Positions 25,641-35,549 are shown, counted from the stretch's first letter. The stretch is DNA of 64,000 bases from PALSA-612 sp963846915 (GCA_963846915.1 CAWJXV010000009.1:558001-622000), one strand, 5' to 3'. Numbers and translations are program-made. The notes: generated from the letters alone by a model not told the origin.

Positions 25641-27625
25641 CAGGTGTGTCGGTAGAGGCGCCATCCGTGGCCGCCTGCCACTGGCTTCCACGGAGGGGAC
25701 GCGCCCTGTGACTCCGGAGGGCCGAGGCTGACGCCAGGCGCGACCACGAGCCACCTCGCCCCCGCCGGCGTTTTGATCACGACGCCCGTCCTCTGGTCGC
25801 CGGTGAACACCACTCGCCGGTCGAGCCTGCTTCCGAAGTACGGATAGCTGACGTCCTCGCGGCGGATCGCGAGCGCGACCGTGTCGCCCTTGTGCGCACC
25901 CCGCTCGAGCGCCGCCACCACCTCCCGCTCCCCGGGATGCAGGAACCTGCCGAGCACCTGGGCTCGCGAGAGGTCCCAGACCGACGTCGGCGCCGGGCCG
26001 CCGAGCGCGTTCACGCCAGACGGCTTCTCGTCGTAGTGGACGAGGACGAGCGCGAGCGCTGTGACGGCGATCGCGGTCGCGGCCCAGGCCAGGGCGCGGT
26101 ACGGGAGCAGGAGCCCCCACACCGTCGCCGCGAGCGCGACGCCGAAGATCACGTAGCGGCCGTCGAAGATGCTGTAGAAGGTCGTGATCGCCTGCAGCAC
26201 GAGCCAGACGACCGGGGCCAGCGCGAGCACGATCGCAACCTTCGGGACGGTGCGGCGTCGCCACGCGAGCCAGACGAGCACGAAGCCGCCGAGCACGAGC
26301 AGCAGGCCTACCGGCCCGTACCAGGACTGGAACGGGCTCGCCGTCGTCAGGTGCTTGTCGAAGCCGAGAAAGGCGAGGTTGGGCCGGTCGAGCGATACCC
26401 ACAGCTTCTGGTACGCGTGCAGCAGCTCGTGGTCGATCGCCCGGAACGCGAGCGGCAGGGCCGCAAGAGCGACGGCTGCCACGACCGCGATCCACCCGAA
26501 CCGCCGCCGCCCGCGGATCCCGAGCACGAGCACGACGGCTGCTCCGACCAGATACAGGAAGCGGTCGCGTCCGACGGAGCCCGACGGGTCGACGCCGTCG
26601 ATGGCCAGCCGCATGAAGTGCGCGACGACGCCGGCGAGGGAGTACGTGTTCCCCTTGCCGACCACGACCGCGTGCTGCGCCTGGGCGAACCTCCCGCCCG
26701 GCCGGCCCGTCTCGGCGAGGTTGAACAGATACCAGTACGACCCGAGCGCGACTCCGCACGCTCCGACGAGGAGGAGGGCGGGCCAGCGCCGGCGCGGATA
26801 GAGCACGACGCCGAGCACGGCGAGCAACGGCAGCCCGAGCACCGCCGTGATCTTGGTCCCGATCGCCAGCCCGAGGGCAAGGGCTGCGAGCGCAAGGGAG
26901 ACGCGCGTCCACGTGAACAGGAAGTAGGCGCTGCACACGAGGAAGGCGGCGAAGACGAGGTCGTTGAGCGCGGTCGCCGATTGCAGGATGACGACCGGGA
27001 GCGTCGCGAAGAGCAGCGCGCCGAACAGCGCCTGCCGCACTGACAGGCCGATGCGCCGCGCGATCCCGCCGATCGCGATCGTGGCGGCGACGAGCGCGGA
27101 GAGCTGGACGAAGCCGACGAACCGCTCGGTCCGACCGAGGATCATCGTGAACGAGTCGGCGATCTCGGCGTTCGGCGGGAAGCCGTTCAGCCGGGCATCG
27201 TTCGCTCCGGGAACGTAGGCGATTGCGTGCTGCTGCTTCCAGAACGCGGCACGCGCGAGGTGGTACCAGAGGGCGTCGTAGTCGTTCGGCGCCGTGCCCA
27301 CGATCAACGCGGCGACGTACGCGAGGCCGCCGAGCACCGCGGCGCCGAGAATCGCCACCAGCGGGTCGCGCGCTGCGTCGCGGCACGAGGCGAGCACTGG
27401 TCGGAGCGACGGAGGCGCCGGTCGGCCGCGCAGCACCCAGACAGCGCCGCAGACCAGCGCGACGACTGCAAGCGCCGACGACAGCCAGGTCGCGGTCAGG
27501 TGGTGCCCGGGCGACAGCAGGAGCTCGATCACGACCACGAGCGAGAACGCAACGAGATACAGCGCGAGCAGGAAGTCGGTCGCGCTGCGGAGCCGCAGGC
27601 ACGACGTGAGCAGGCCCGCCGCCAC
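25640..27625 (-). CDS. integral membrane glycosyltransferase (GT-C, ArnT/PMT-like)
   Basis: 661-aa membrane protein with about 13 hydrophobic segments and a soluble C-terminal tail. The first large loop contains APNDYDALWYHLARAAFWKQ, the acidic-plus-aromatic loop (D-Y-D-x-L-x-Y-H) of GT39/GT83-type enzymes that use polyprenyl-phosphate sugars outside the membrane. NGFPPNAEIADSF follows. The only usable start is GTG 27625, but the hydrophobic stretch continues in frame upstream to about 27675 with no ATG, GTG or TTG, so the N-terminus may be longer with an unusual start or damaged. Coupled to the methyltransferase gene downstream. Confidence 0.78.
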   Translation of the reverse strand: MAAGLLTSCLRLRSATDFLLALYLVAFSLVVVIELLLSPGHHLTATWLSSALAVVALVCGAVWVLRGRPAPPSLRPVLASCRDAARDPLVAILGAAVLGGLAYVAALIVGTAPNDYDALWYHLARAAFWKQQHAIAYVPGANDARLNGFPPNAEIADSFTMILGRTERFVGFVQLSALVAATIAIGGIARRIGLSVRQALFGALLFATLPVVILQSATALNDLVFAAFLVCSAYFLFTWTRVSLALAALALGLAIGTKITAVLGLPLLAVLGVVLYPRRRWPALLLVGACGVALGSYWYLFNLAETGRPGGRFAQAQHAVVVGKGNTYSLAGVVAHFMRLAIDGVDPSGSVGRDRFLYLVGAAVVLVLGIRGRRRFGWIAVVAAVALAALPLAFRAIDHELLHAYQKLWVSLDRPNLAFLGFDKHLTTASPFQSWYGPVGLLLVLGGFVLVWLAWRRRTVPKVAIVLALAPVVWLVLQAITTFYSIFDGRYVIFGVALAATVWGLLLPYRALAWAATAIAVTALALVLVHYDEKPSGVNALGGPAPTSVWDLSRAQVLGRFLHPGEREVVAALERGAHKGDTVALAIRREDVSYPYFGSRLDRRVVFTGDQRTGVVIKTPAGARWLVVAPGVSLGPPESQGASPPWKPVAGGHGWRLYRHT

Positions 27626-27682
27626 CAGGAGCAGCGCGGACCCGAGGATGAGCGTTCCGAGAGTCGTAGCCTGGCGATTCTC

Positions 27683-27688
27683 TACGAT
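27683..27688 (+). promoter_or_regulatory. -10 element of the GT-B gene at 27703
   Basis: TACGAT, 14 nt before the ATG, so a leader of about 7 nt; weaker than the other cases. Confidence 0.3.
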
Positions 27689-27702
27689 GGGTTGCCTGCG
27701 CG

Positions 27703-29142
27703 ATGACCCAGACGAGTCCTGTGATCGACGGTCGGCAGGTGATCGATCGGCCCGCCGCCGGCTCGGAGCGGCGTGCGTGGCTGCTGCTCGTCGACCCGCT
27801 TCCGAATCGCATCTTCTTCGACTGCGGCATCGTCGACGCGCTTCGACGTGAGCTCGACGATCGCCTGACTGCGGTCTGGCTCGTCCACAAGAAGCACATT
27901 CGCCCCTGGGTCGATGCGAGCCGGGGGATGCCCGCCGTGACGAAGGACGACCTGATGCCCGTCGACGTGCCTCTCGGAGAGCGAGTGGCGCGCCGATTCG
28001 ACATCGAGCTCGACCGGCGGATCGGGTTCTTCCCGCTCGCGGTACGCCACAGCTTCAGGCACGGCTTCCACGAAGGTCGCTGGGTTCCGGGTCACCGCAA
28101 CTTCCTGCTCGATCCCGACCGTGTCGGCCCCCTTCCCCGCTGGGAGCTCCTCGAAGGCCCGATGGCGCGCTGGTACTTCTCGGCACGCCGCTACGTGCCG
28201 TCGACGCTGCTCGAGCGAATGCGCGACGAGTGCAGCGGCCTGATCGTCACCAACCTCCAGGCCCGGGTGTCGATGCCGCTCATGCTCGCGGCGCGTCGTC
28301 TCGGGCTGCCGGTGATCGGATACGTCGCCAGCTGGGATCACCAGGTCGGCAAGGGAGTGCTCTCGCCCGACCTCGACCGCTACGTCGTCCAGAACGAGAT
28401 CATGCGGCGCGACCTCGAGCGCTTCCACGGCATCGATCCCGCGCGCGTGGCGGTGACCGGGTGGCCACAGTCGGACGTCTACCACCGGCGAAGCTCCGAG
28501 GCCGAGTACGAGAAGCTGCTCCGGCGCCTCGGACTCGATCCAGCCAGGCCGGTCGTGCTCTACGCGGGGAACACGCCGACGAATCAGCCGTACGAGGCCA
28601 ACTACGTCAACCGGCTGGTCGCCTGGTGGTCGGAGGAGGGGCGGCACGAGCGCTTCCAGGTCCTCTTCCGACCACATCCGCGAGACGCTCAGGTCAAGGA
28701 GCGCTTCACTGCTGCCTTCGATCGTCCCGGGCTCGCCGTACAGGAGGCGAGCTATACGGACCTCGCCGACCTCGCCACGCTGCTCCAGCACGTCGCCTGT
28801 GTCGTCGCCAACGGCGGGACGATCCTCCTGGACGGCGTCGTCAACGACCGGCCGTCGGTCTGCATCACCTTCGACGCAGGCGCGCCTCCGGGAGAGCGCT
28901 GGGCCGACCTCAATCTCGGCGGGGAGCACTACCGGGAGCTGATCGACTCGGACGCGCTCTACCGGGCCGACGACTTCGAGGGGCTCTTCACGGCGATCGA
29001 GCGCACGCTCGCACATCCGGGCGAGCACGCGGCCGAGAGGAAGCGCGTGGCTCGTGAGGTGATGGGCGAGGTGGACGGCCGCGCCGTCGAGCGCGTCGTC
29101 GCCGCGATCCTCGACGGGCTCGGCGCGCGCGCATCCAGATGA
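27703..29142 (+). CDS. GT-B glycosyltransferase-like protein
   Basis: 479-aa soluble protein, probably a GT-B fold transferase. After a variable N-terminus the acceptor half has VTNLQARVSMPLMLAARRLG and VIGYVASWDHQVGKG. The donor half has DRYVVQNEIMRRDLERFHGI, VTGWPQSDVY, VVLYAGNTPTNQPYEANYVN, FRPHPRD and the acceptor/donor cleft segment VVANGGTILLDGVVNDRPSV. The FRPHP segment resembles CDP-glycerol glycerophosphotransferases and UDP-GlcNAc 2-epimerase-like folds, so a polyol-phosphate or sugar donor are both open. The ATG of the next gene overlaps its stop. Confidence 0.7.
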   Translation: MTQTSPVIDGRQVIDRPAAGSERRAWLLLVDPLPNRIFFDCGIVDALRRELDDRLTAVWLVHKKHIRPWVDASRGMPAVTKDDLMPVDVPLGERVARRFDIELDRRIGFFPLAVRHSFRHGFHEGRWVPGHRNFLLDPDRVGPLPRWELLEGPMARWYFSARRYVPSTLLERMRDECSGLIVTNLQARVSMPLMLAARRLGLPVIGYVASWDHQVGKGVLSPDLDRYVVQNEIMRRDLERFHGIDPARVAVTGWPQSDVYHRRSSEAEYEKLLRRLGLDPARPVVLYAGNTPTNQPYEANYVNRLVAWWSEEGRHERFQVLFRPHPRDAQVKERFTAAFDRPGLAVQEASYTDLADLATLLQHVACVVANGGTILLDGVVNDRPSVCITFDAGAPPGERWADLNLGGEHYRELIDSDALYRADDFEGLFTAIERTLAHPGEHAAERKRVAREVMGEVDGRAVERVVAAILDGLGARASR

Positions 29143-30320
29143 CGCCGGCCGGGGACGAGACGCTCGTCCTTTACAGCCGGCTCGCGTTCTATCGGATCCA
29201 CTGGCTCGCGCTCGAGCGGATCGTCGAGCGCTACGCGGTGCGCGCCGTGGTGCTCGCCGCGCCGGCGCCGGAGCTGCCGAGCGTCCACGCCGCCCACGGG
29301 ACGGCCGAGCCCGCGGCCGGGGCTATCGAGGTGCGGCGCATGCCCGCCGGCTCGCGGCGCGAACGCGTGACATGGCTCGCGCGGCAACTCCGAGACGTCC
29401 AGCCCGACGCGGTCTGGGTGCAGGAAGAGCCGATCGACCCGTTCCTGCTCGAGATCCTCGCGCTCGCCCGGCTCAGCCGGCGTCCGCGGATCGTCGCGGC
29501 CGTGTGCGAGAACATCTTCCCGGCTCCTGCGAACCCGATCGTCCGCGCCGCCCGGCGCCTGCTCTGGCCGCGGCTCGACGGGCTGATGGCCGTCGCCTCC
29601 CCGTCGATCGAGGGGATCCGCGCGGCGGGGATGCCCGCCGATGTCCAGGCCCACTCTCTCGTCGCGGGCGGGCTCGAGCCCCCGGCGAAGGTCGAGCCGC
29701 TCGCGCTGCCATTCGCGGGCGAGGACTTCGTCGTCGGCTTCGCGGGCCGCATCGTCGAGGAGAAGGGCTGGCGGGTACTCGTCGCGGCCCTCCGGTCGCT
29801 GCCGCACGGGTTCAAGCTCGCTGTCGCGGGCGACGGCCCGGATCTCGGCGCGCTCCTCGAGGCGCTTCCCGGCCGCGTGCATTCCGCCGGCCTGCTCCCG
29901 AAGGGCGACCTCTGGAGCTTCTACGCCGCACTCGACTGCCTGGCCATCCCGTCGCAGACCACACCGCGATGGAAGGAGCAGCTGGGCGGGACGCTTCTGG
30001 ACGGCCTGGCGATGGGTGTCCCGGTCGTGGCGTCCGCGAGCGGCGGCCTGCCGGACGCGATGGGCGACGCAGGCCTCCTCGTGCCCGAGGCCGACCCGTC
30101 CGCGCTCGCGGATGCGTTACGGCGGCTTCGCGAGGACCCGGAGCTTCGGTCACGGCTCGGGGAGCGCGGTCGCGACCGCTTCCGGCGCGAGTTCGCCATC
30201 CCCTCGTATGCGGACAAGATCGCGAGAGCTCTCCAGTTGACCGCGAAAGACGTTATGGAAGGGTCAGCGGACCGTTTGCATCTCGGGACGGCGCCCGGAG
30301 CCCGCCAGGGGATCCACTAG
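29139..30320 (+). CDS. GT4 glycosyltransferase
   Basis: 393-aa GT-B enzyme. N-terminal part LVLYSRLAFYRIHWLALERI, then VWVQEEPIDPFLLEILALA; donor domain VGFAGRIVEEKGWRVLVAAL, LAVAGDGPDLGALL and the loop AIPSQTTPRWKEQLGGTLLD (20 residues), followed by GLAMGVPVVASASGGLPDA. The glutamate in WKEQLGGTLLDGLAMG is the usual nucleotide-binding one, although the E-x7-E spacing is altered. Starts with ATG in an ATGA overlap; the C-terminal tail of about 20 residues reaches the exporter promoter. Confidence 0.86.
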   Translation: MTPAGDETLVLYSRLAFYRIHWLALERIVERYAVRAVVLAAPAPELPSVHAAHGTAEPAAGAIEVRRMPAGSRRERVTWLARQLRDVQPDAVWVQEEPIDPFLLEILALARLSRRPRIVAAVCENIFPAPANPIVRAARRLLWPRLDGLMAVASPSIEGIRAAGMPADVQAHSLVAGGLEPPAKVEPLALPFAGEDFVVGFAGRIVEEKGWRVLVAALRSLPHGFKLAVAGDGPDLGALLEALPGRVHSAGLLPKGDLWSFYAALDCLAIPSQTTPRWKEQLGGTLLDGLAMGVPVVASASGGLPDAMGDAGLLVPEADPSALADALRRLREDPELRSRLGERGRDRFRREFAIPSYADKIARALQLTAKDVMEGSADRLHLGTAPGARQGIH

Positions 30321-30323
30321 CAT
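30318..30323 (+). promoter_or_regulatory. -10 element of the wzm-wzt operon
   Basis: TAGCAT, 7 nt before the GTG at 30331; it overlaps the stop codon of the GT4 gene upstream. Leaderless arrangement. Confidence 0.5.
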
Positions 30324-30330
30324 CGACCGC

Positions 30331-31236
30331 GTGAGTCTGGCCGAGAGAACGACGCTGGACCCGGCGGCAGGTTCGCAGCTCGTCGCCGACGACGAGGGGC
30401 TCCTCGAGCTCTCCGGGCGCGTCACCAGGATCCGTCCTGCGAGCAAGGTCCCGCGCCTCGACTTCCACGAACTCTGGACCTATCGCGAGCTCGCGGCCAC
30501 GTTCGCCTGGCGCGACTTCAAGGTCCGCTACAAGCAGTCGTTGATCGGGGTCGCCTGGGCGATCATCCAGCCCGTGATGACGATGATCGTCTTCACGTTC
30601 ATCTTCGGCACGTTCGCACACGTGCCGTCCCAGGGCCTCCCGTATCCGGTCTTCTCGTACTCCGGCATCCTGCCCTGGACCTACTTCGCCTCCGCGCTCG
30701 GCGCGGCCAGCGGGAGCCTGGCGATGAACTCCTCGCTCGTGACCAAGATCTACTTCCCGCGCATCCTCCTCCCGCTCGCCGCGATCACCGTTCCGGCGGT
30801 CGACTTCATCCTGGCGACGTCGGTGTTGTTCGGACTGATGGCGTACTACAGCCTCTCGGTCGGCCCCCACGTGCTGCTCGCGCCCGTGTTCATGGTGCTC
30901 GCCGCGGCGACCGCCCTGGGCGTCGGCCTGACGTTCTCCGTGATCAACGTCCGCTATCGGGACGTGCCGTACGCGATCCCCTTCATCATCCAGATCTGGC
31001 TCTTCCTGTCGCCGGTGATCTATCCGATCAAGGCGCTCCACCAGCCGTGGGAGCGACTGCTCCTCTCGCTCAACCCGATGAGCGGCGTCATCACGGGCTT
31101 TCGCTGGGCACTCCTCGGGACGCCGCCACCCTCCGCGCTCCTGACCCTGCTCAGCGTTCTCTCGGCGTTCGGGTTCCTCGCGTTCGGCGTCTTCTTCTTC
31201 CGGCGCTCCGAGCCCCGGTTCGCGGACACCATCTAG
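30331..31236 (+). CDS. wzm: ABC-2 polysaccharide export permease (Wzm type)
   Basis: 301-aa permease of an O-antigen/teichoic-acid ABC exporter. A cytoplasmic N-terminus of about 60 residues ends in the TagG/Wzm signature YRELAATFAWRDFKVRYKQS, followed by LIGVAWAIIQPVMTMIVFTF and five to six TM segments. INVRYRDVPYAIPFIIQIWL and SPVIYP near the C-terminal half are conserved in the family. It moves lipid-linked glycan across the inner membrane together with the ATPase that follows 4 nt later. Confidence 0.93.
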   Translation: MSLAERTTLDPAAGSQLVADDEGLLELSGRVTRIRPASKVPRLDFHELWTYRELAATFAWRDFKVRYKQSLIGVAWAIIQPVMTMIVFTFIFGTFAHVPSQGLPYPVFSYSGILPWTYFASALGAASGSLAMNSSLVTKIYFPRILLPLAAITVPAVDFILATSVLFGLMAYYSLSVGPHVLLAPVFMVLAAATALGVGLTFSVINVRYRDVPYAIPFIIQIWLFLSPVIYPIKALHQPWERLLLSLNPMSGVITGFRWALLGTPPPSALLTLLSVLSAFGFLAFGVFFFRRSEPRFADTI

Positions 31237-31240
31237 GCCG

Positions 31241-32515
31241 ATGCCGCCGATCGTGATCGAGGCCGAGGGGCTCTCGAAGCGGTACCGCCTCGGGCAACTG
31301 CAGGCGGGCTACGGCACGCTGCGCGACACGATCGCGCACGGCGTGAACAACGTTCTCAGCCGGGAGCACCGTCCCCCCGCGGAGGAGATCTGGGCGCTCG
31401 AAGACGTCTCCTTCTCCGTCGAGCAAGGCGAGGTGCTCGGCGTGATCGGGCCGAACGGAGCCGGGAAGTCGACGCTGCTCAAGATCCTGACCCGGATCAC
31501 GTCGCCGACGCGCGGCAGCGCCGAGATCCGCGGCCGGGTGGGCAGCCTGCTCGAGGTCGGCACCGGCTTCCACAGCGAGCTGACCGGTCGGGAAAACGTG
31601 TACCTGAACGGCGCCATCCTCGGGATGACCCGCCGCGAGATCTCCAAGAAGCTTCCCGACATCGTCGAGTTCTCCGGGGTCGAGAAGTTCATCGACACGC
31701 CGGTGAAGCGCTACTCGAGCGGGATGTACGTCAGGCTGGCGTTCTCCGTCGCCGCCCACCTCGAGCCAGAGATCCTCCTCGTCGACGAGGTGCTGGCCGT
31801 AGGCGACGCGGAGTTCCAGCGACGATGCCTCGGTCGGATGGAGGAGCTCTCGAGCCACGGGCGCACGGTGCTGTTCGTCTCGCACCAGATGCAGGTGCTG
31901 GCCAGGCTCTGCGACCGCGCCATCCTGCTTCGCGAAGGCAAGCTGGTCCAGGACGGCCCGAGCGAACAGGTCGTCGCACGCTACCTGCAGGCCGAGGGCG
32001 GGGCAGGCTCCCGGCGCTTCTGGCCGGATCTCGCGACGGCTCCCGGCGGCAAACGGGTGCGCATCCGCGAGATCCGGGTCGTCGACGAGCTGGGAAAACT
32101 CGTCGACAGCGTCGACATTCGTCGGCCGGTGGGGATCGAGATCAGCTTCACGCTGCTCCGTGACGACGTCGCCGTGTTCCCGAGGATCAAGGTGATCGAC
32201 CGCGAAGGCAACAACGCGTTCACGACTGTCGACGCCAGCCCGGTCTGGAGCGAGCCGCCGGCGACCGGCGACTACGTGGCAACTGCCTGGATCCCCGGCA
32301 ACCTGCTCAACGAGGGTCTGTACACCGTCGAGCCGGGCATCTCGAGTCTCGGCGCGATCGGCACCGACAAGCTCGTACACCAGGCGCGCGTCCCCGAGGC
32401 AGTCGCCTTCCACGTGCACGACCCGGGCCGCGGCGACACGTCGAAGGGCGGCTACGCGGGTCAGTTCCGGGGCGCCGTGCGTCCGCTGCTCGAATGGACG
32501 ACCGAGCGGCGTTGA
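31241..32515 (+). CDS. wzt: ABC polysaccharide export ATPase (Wzt type)
   Basis: 424-aa ATPase of the glycan exporter. Residues 1-245 form the nucleotide-binding domain: Walker A GPNGAGKST at residues 70-78, the signature YSSGMYVRLAFSVA, Walker B ILLVDEVLAVGD and a switch His in LFVSHQ. Residues about 255-410 form a Wzt C-terminal beta-sandwich domain (KRVRIREIRVVDELGK), which in E. coli O8/O9a recognises the chain-end modification. That fits export of a polymer with a defined terminal group such as methyl or sulfate. The next gene starts inside its stop (TTGA). Confidence 0.93.
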   Translation: MPPIVIEAEGLSKRYRLGQLQAGYGTLRDTIAHGVNNVLSREHRPPAEEIWALEDVSFSVEQGEVLGVIGPNGAGKSTLLKILTRITSPTRGSAEIRGRVGSLLEVGTGFHSELTGRENVYLNGAILGMTRREISKKLPDIVEFSGVEKFIDTPVKRYSSGMYVRLAFSVAAHLEPEILLVDEVLAVGDAEFQRRCLGRMEELSSHGRTVLFVSHQMQVLARLCDRAILLREGKLVQDGPSEQVVARYLQAEGGAGSRRFWPDLATAPGGKRVRIREIRVVDELGKLVDSVDIRRPVGIEISFTLLRDDVAVFPRIKVIDREGNNAFTTVDASPVWSEPPATGDYVATAWIPGNLLNEGLYTVEPGISSLGAIGTDKLVHQARVPEAVAFHVHDPGRGDTSKGGYAGQFRGAVRPLLEWTTERR

Positions 32516-33469
32516 CCGATCCGTCCGCGATGCCGCCGGTCCTCCTGCACATCGGCTACCACAAGACCGGCAGCCGCTGGCTCCGGTTCCTCTTCTTCGG
32601 GAATCCGCAGACCGGCTTCGGCTGGGTGGACAAGACGGGCCCCGAGCACCCTGTGAGGCGACTCGTCGGCGCGCGGCCGCTCGAGTTCGACGGGGAGCAG
32701 AGCCGCGCGGAGTTCGAGCCGCTCGTGCAGACGACTCGTCGACGAGGGCCTCTCGCCGGTCGTCTCCTTCGAGCGCTTCTCCGGCAACCCGTTCTCGGGC
32801 GGCTACGACAGCAAGGAGATCGCAGACAGGCTCGTCCAGGTCTTCCCGGACGCGCGCGTGCTCGTGATCGTGCGGGAGCAGCGCAGCATGATCGTCTCGA
32901 CCTACAAGCAGTACGTCCGCGAGGGCGGAGCCCTGTCGCCGACGAAGTTCATGATCCCGCCGACGTCCAGGAGCATGCGCATACCGTGGTTCGACTTCCG
33001 GCATTTCGAGTACGACCACCTGCTCGCCTACTACCGGAGCCTGTTCGGACCGGAGGCCGTGCTGGCGTTGACCTACGAACAGTTCGTCGCTGATCCTCGT
33101 ACCTTCGTCGCCGAGATCGCCCGCTTCGCCGGGAAGCCGTTGAGCGAGGAGGCCCTCGACTCGCTGCCGTTCGACCGGAAGACGAACCCGGGACCGCCGG
33201 CGACCGCGATCGCGGCGCGCCGGATGCTGAACGGCCTCGGCGTCCGCTCCGACCTCAACCCTGCCCCGCCGCTCTCCTCCCCTGTCTTCTGGCGGCTCGG
33301 GAAGCGGATCGACCGGCTCAGCCTGGCCCCGCGACAGACCGTCGAGCGGGAAGAGGCGAAGCTGCGCCGAACGATCGAGGAGACCGTGGGCGAGCGATAC
33401 GTCGAGAGCAACCGGCGCACCGCGGAGCTGATCGGCGTCGATCTCGGTTCGTACGGCTGGATGACCTGA
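32512..33469 (+). pseudogene. sulfotransferase disrupted by a single-base insertion
   Basis: The start is TTG 32512 (TTGA overlap with wzt) and the first part reads LLHIGYHKTGSRWLRFLFF, a sulfotransferase 5'-phosphosulfate loop, up to EFEPLVQ at 32730. From there the homologous reading continues in the next frame: RLVDEGLSPVVSFERFSGNP, RVLVIVREQRSMIVSTYKQY, LTYEQFVADPRTFV, ending at 33469. Removing one A at 32731 fuses the halves into a 318-residue protein (957 nt). It is either a fresh mutation or a sequencing error. The promoter is shared with wzm and wzt. Confidence 0.8.
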
Positions 33470-33473
33470 GCCG

Positions 33474-35549
33474 GTGCCGCCCGCGCTGACCGCGTTCCTC
33501 CGCAGTCGGTGGGCGACCGCACTGCTGCTGCTGGGATTCGGGTTCCTCGTCCTGATCCCTACCTGGCTCGTGCTGCCGCCCGACGACGAGAACCTCTCGA
33601 AGGAGATCATGTCGACGGTCTTCCAGAGCAGGGGGATCTTCTCCGGGCACTACCCGTTCTGGGACCCGTCCGTAGCGTTCGGCGTCCCGGAGCCGCGCAG
33701 CCAAACCTTGATCTTCCACCCGTTCTTCGTCTTCGTGGAGCTGTTCTCGCTTGGCACGGCGATCGGAGCCTTCTACCAGGTTCAGCTCTGGGTCGGCGTT
33801 CTCGCCGTCTGGGGGGTCGCACGCCATCTGGAAATTCGGCGCTCTGTCGCGGCGCTCTGCGTGCTCACCTACGCGCTCTGCTCGATGATGGTCGTCGACC
33901 TGGTGGTCGACTTCTGGCCGGTGAACTTCGCCAACTGGACGTTGGCGCCGCTCCTCCTGTTCCTCCTGCTCAAGCTCTTCGATGCGAAGAGCTCGTCGGC
34001 GCGCGCCGTTTTCGCGGTGGGGACGGGCCTCTGTGCGGCGTTCATGGTGCTCGACGGCCATCTGGGCTGGCTGCCGGACTACGGGGTTCCGTACCTCGCC
34101 TTTCTCGCGACGCAGTGGCGTCGCGTCCGAGAGCTCTGGCGCTGGCTGGCGCTGAGCGTCGTCGTCCTCGCGCTTGCCGCCGCGAGCCACGTCTACGACG
34201 TCGCTCTCGAGGCATCGACCGCAGCGCAGGGCCGAAACAACCAGGAGGCCGTCGCGATGAACCTCTGGCGGCTGATCATGTACCCGATCACGTCGCCCTT
34301 CCACAACGGGAACTCGACGCGAGCGCTGGCCATCGGGGGGCCGTTCGTGCTGCTCGCCGCGCTCGGTCTCGTCTATCCGCTGCGGCAGCGTTACGTCAAC
34401 GGCCTGCGGGCCGGAGTGGTCGTGTCTTTCGTCATGTGGTTCGTCCCGCTCGGGTGGACAGCCTTCCGCTCCACCAACTACGCCTCCGCTGCCCCTTTCA
34501 CGATCTTCGCGGCGCCGCTCGCCGGCCTCACCCTGCAGGCCCTCTGGGAGCGTCGCCCGGGGTGGCGCCCCGCGCTCGTCGGGTTGGCTGCTCTTCAGGT
34601 CGGCGCGCTCGTCGCCGGCTTCTACCCGTTCTACCGGGACGGCTTGCGCGAGGCGAAGCGGTACTTCGACGGGAGCTCGTCGAGCACCTCGCTCAAGCAC
34701 GCGCTCGACAACCAGCCCATCTACAGGTACTTCGAGCGCCGCCCCGGGATCGGCAAGACGCGCGTCTACCTCGCGGCTGGGGCCGACCGACGGTTGTTTC
34801 GCAAATCGGTGGACTACAAGTTCGAGGGCTGGCCGCTCCACGGCCTCCGACTTGTGAACGGGCTGTACAAGGGCGTCGACATGCACGAAATCGCGCCGGC
34901 CCGCGTGTACCTCCGCGGAGAGATCCGGGGCGATCCGCGCGTCTCGGGCTCGGCCCTGACGCTCGACGCGCTCAACGTCGGCTACGTGCTCGCGACCGCG
35001 TCGGACGACCTCGCCCCGACGCTGTCCCCGGAAGGGGTGTTCCGCCTCGAGAATCCGAGAGCGACCATCGGCGTGTATCGAAATCAAGGCGCCTGGCCCG
35101 ACGCGAACGTGCTCGGGACGGCGGCGAAGCGGATCGGAACGCTTCCGCGCCGCAACGACTGCTCGACCCCGGGCCTGCTGTGCGCCGACTTCGCCTCCGT
35201 GGCCCGCCTGCGTGACCCGGGCGCCGTCCGGAGCGAGAGCTGGGATGGGACGGACCTCTCGGTGAAGCTGAACAGGACGGGGCGGCCGCGCGTCCTGATG
35301 CTCTCGCAGCTCTACCGGCCCGGATGGCAGGCGCAGCTCTCGGACAGCCGGACCGTGAGCGGCTACCGCCTCTTCGGCGGGTTCACCGGTTTCGACCTGC
35401 CTCCGGGTGTCGATTCCGCCCGGATCAGCTTCAAGCCGACGACGCGGATCGTGCTTACGGGGGTCACCTGGGCCACGATCCTCCTCGGAGCGCTCGCGAT
35501 GGCAGGCATCGCATTTGCGCGTCTTCGAGGGAGCCGAAGACGGCCATAG
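33474..35549 (+). CDS. YfhO-like membrane protein
   Basis: 691-aa polytopic protein resembling the YfhO/GT-C membrane family. Around 12 hydrophobic segments, with an extracellular loop holding YPFWDPSVAFGVPEPRSQTL after TM1 (YfhO proteins have a P-x-W-x-P-x-x-G-type sequence here). The last 200 residues are largely outside: LNVGYVLATASDDL, then LMLSQLYRPGWQAQL, which matches the tail of YfhO (S-x-x-Y-x-P-G-W), and a final TM. YfhO proteins act in lipoteichoic acid or glycolipid glycosylation in Firmicutes. Here it probably adds sugars from a polyprenyl-phosphate donor made by 35559. GTG start 4 nt after the previous stop. Confidence 0.75.
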   Translation: MPPALTAFLRSRWATALLLLGFGFLVLIPTWLVLPPDDENLSKEIMSTVFQSRGIFSGHYPFWDPSVAFGVPEPRSQTLIFHPFFVFVELFSLGTAIGAFYQVQLWVGVLAVWGVARHLEIRRSVAALCVLTYALCSMMVVDLVVDFWPVNFANWTLAPLLLFLLLKLFDAKSSSARAVFAVGTGLCAAFMVLDGHLGWLPDYGVPYLAFLATQWRRVRELWRWLALSVVVLALAAASHVYDVALEASTAAQGRNNQEAVAMNLWRLIMYPITSPFHNGNSTRALAIGGPFVLLAALGLVYPLRQRYVNGLRAGVVVSFVMWFVPLGWTAFRSTNYASAAPFTIFAAPLAGLTLQALWERRPGWRPALVGLAALQVGALVAGFYPFYRDGLREAKRYFDGSSSSTSLKHALDNQPIYRYFERRPGIGKTRVYLAAGADRRLFRKSVDYKFEGWPLHGLRLVNGLYKGVDMHEIAPARVYLRGEIRGDPRVSGSALTLDALNVGYVLATASDDLAPTLSPEGVFRLENPRATIGVYRNQGAWPDANVLGTAAKRIGTLPRRNDCSTPGLLCADFASVARLRDPGAVRSESWDGTDLSVKLNRTGRPRVLMLSQLYRPGWQAQLSDSRTVSGYRLFGGFTGFDLPPGVDSARISFKPTTRIVLTGVTWATILLGALAMAGIAFARLRGSRRRP

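Noticed and set aside
32729..32741. Programmed +1 frameshifting in the sulfotransferase
   Set aside because: No slippery run, rare codon, stop codon or stimulatory structure is visible at the site, and three other genes show the same one-base surplus.
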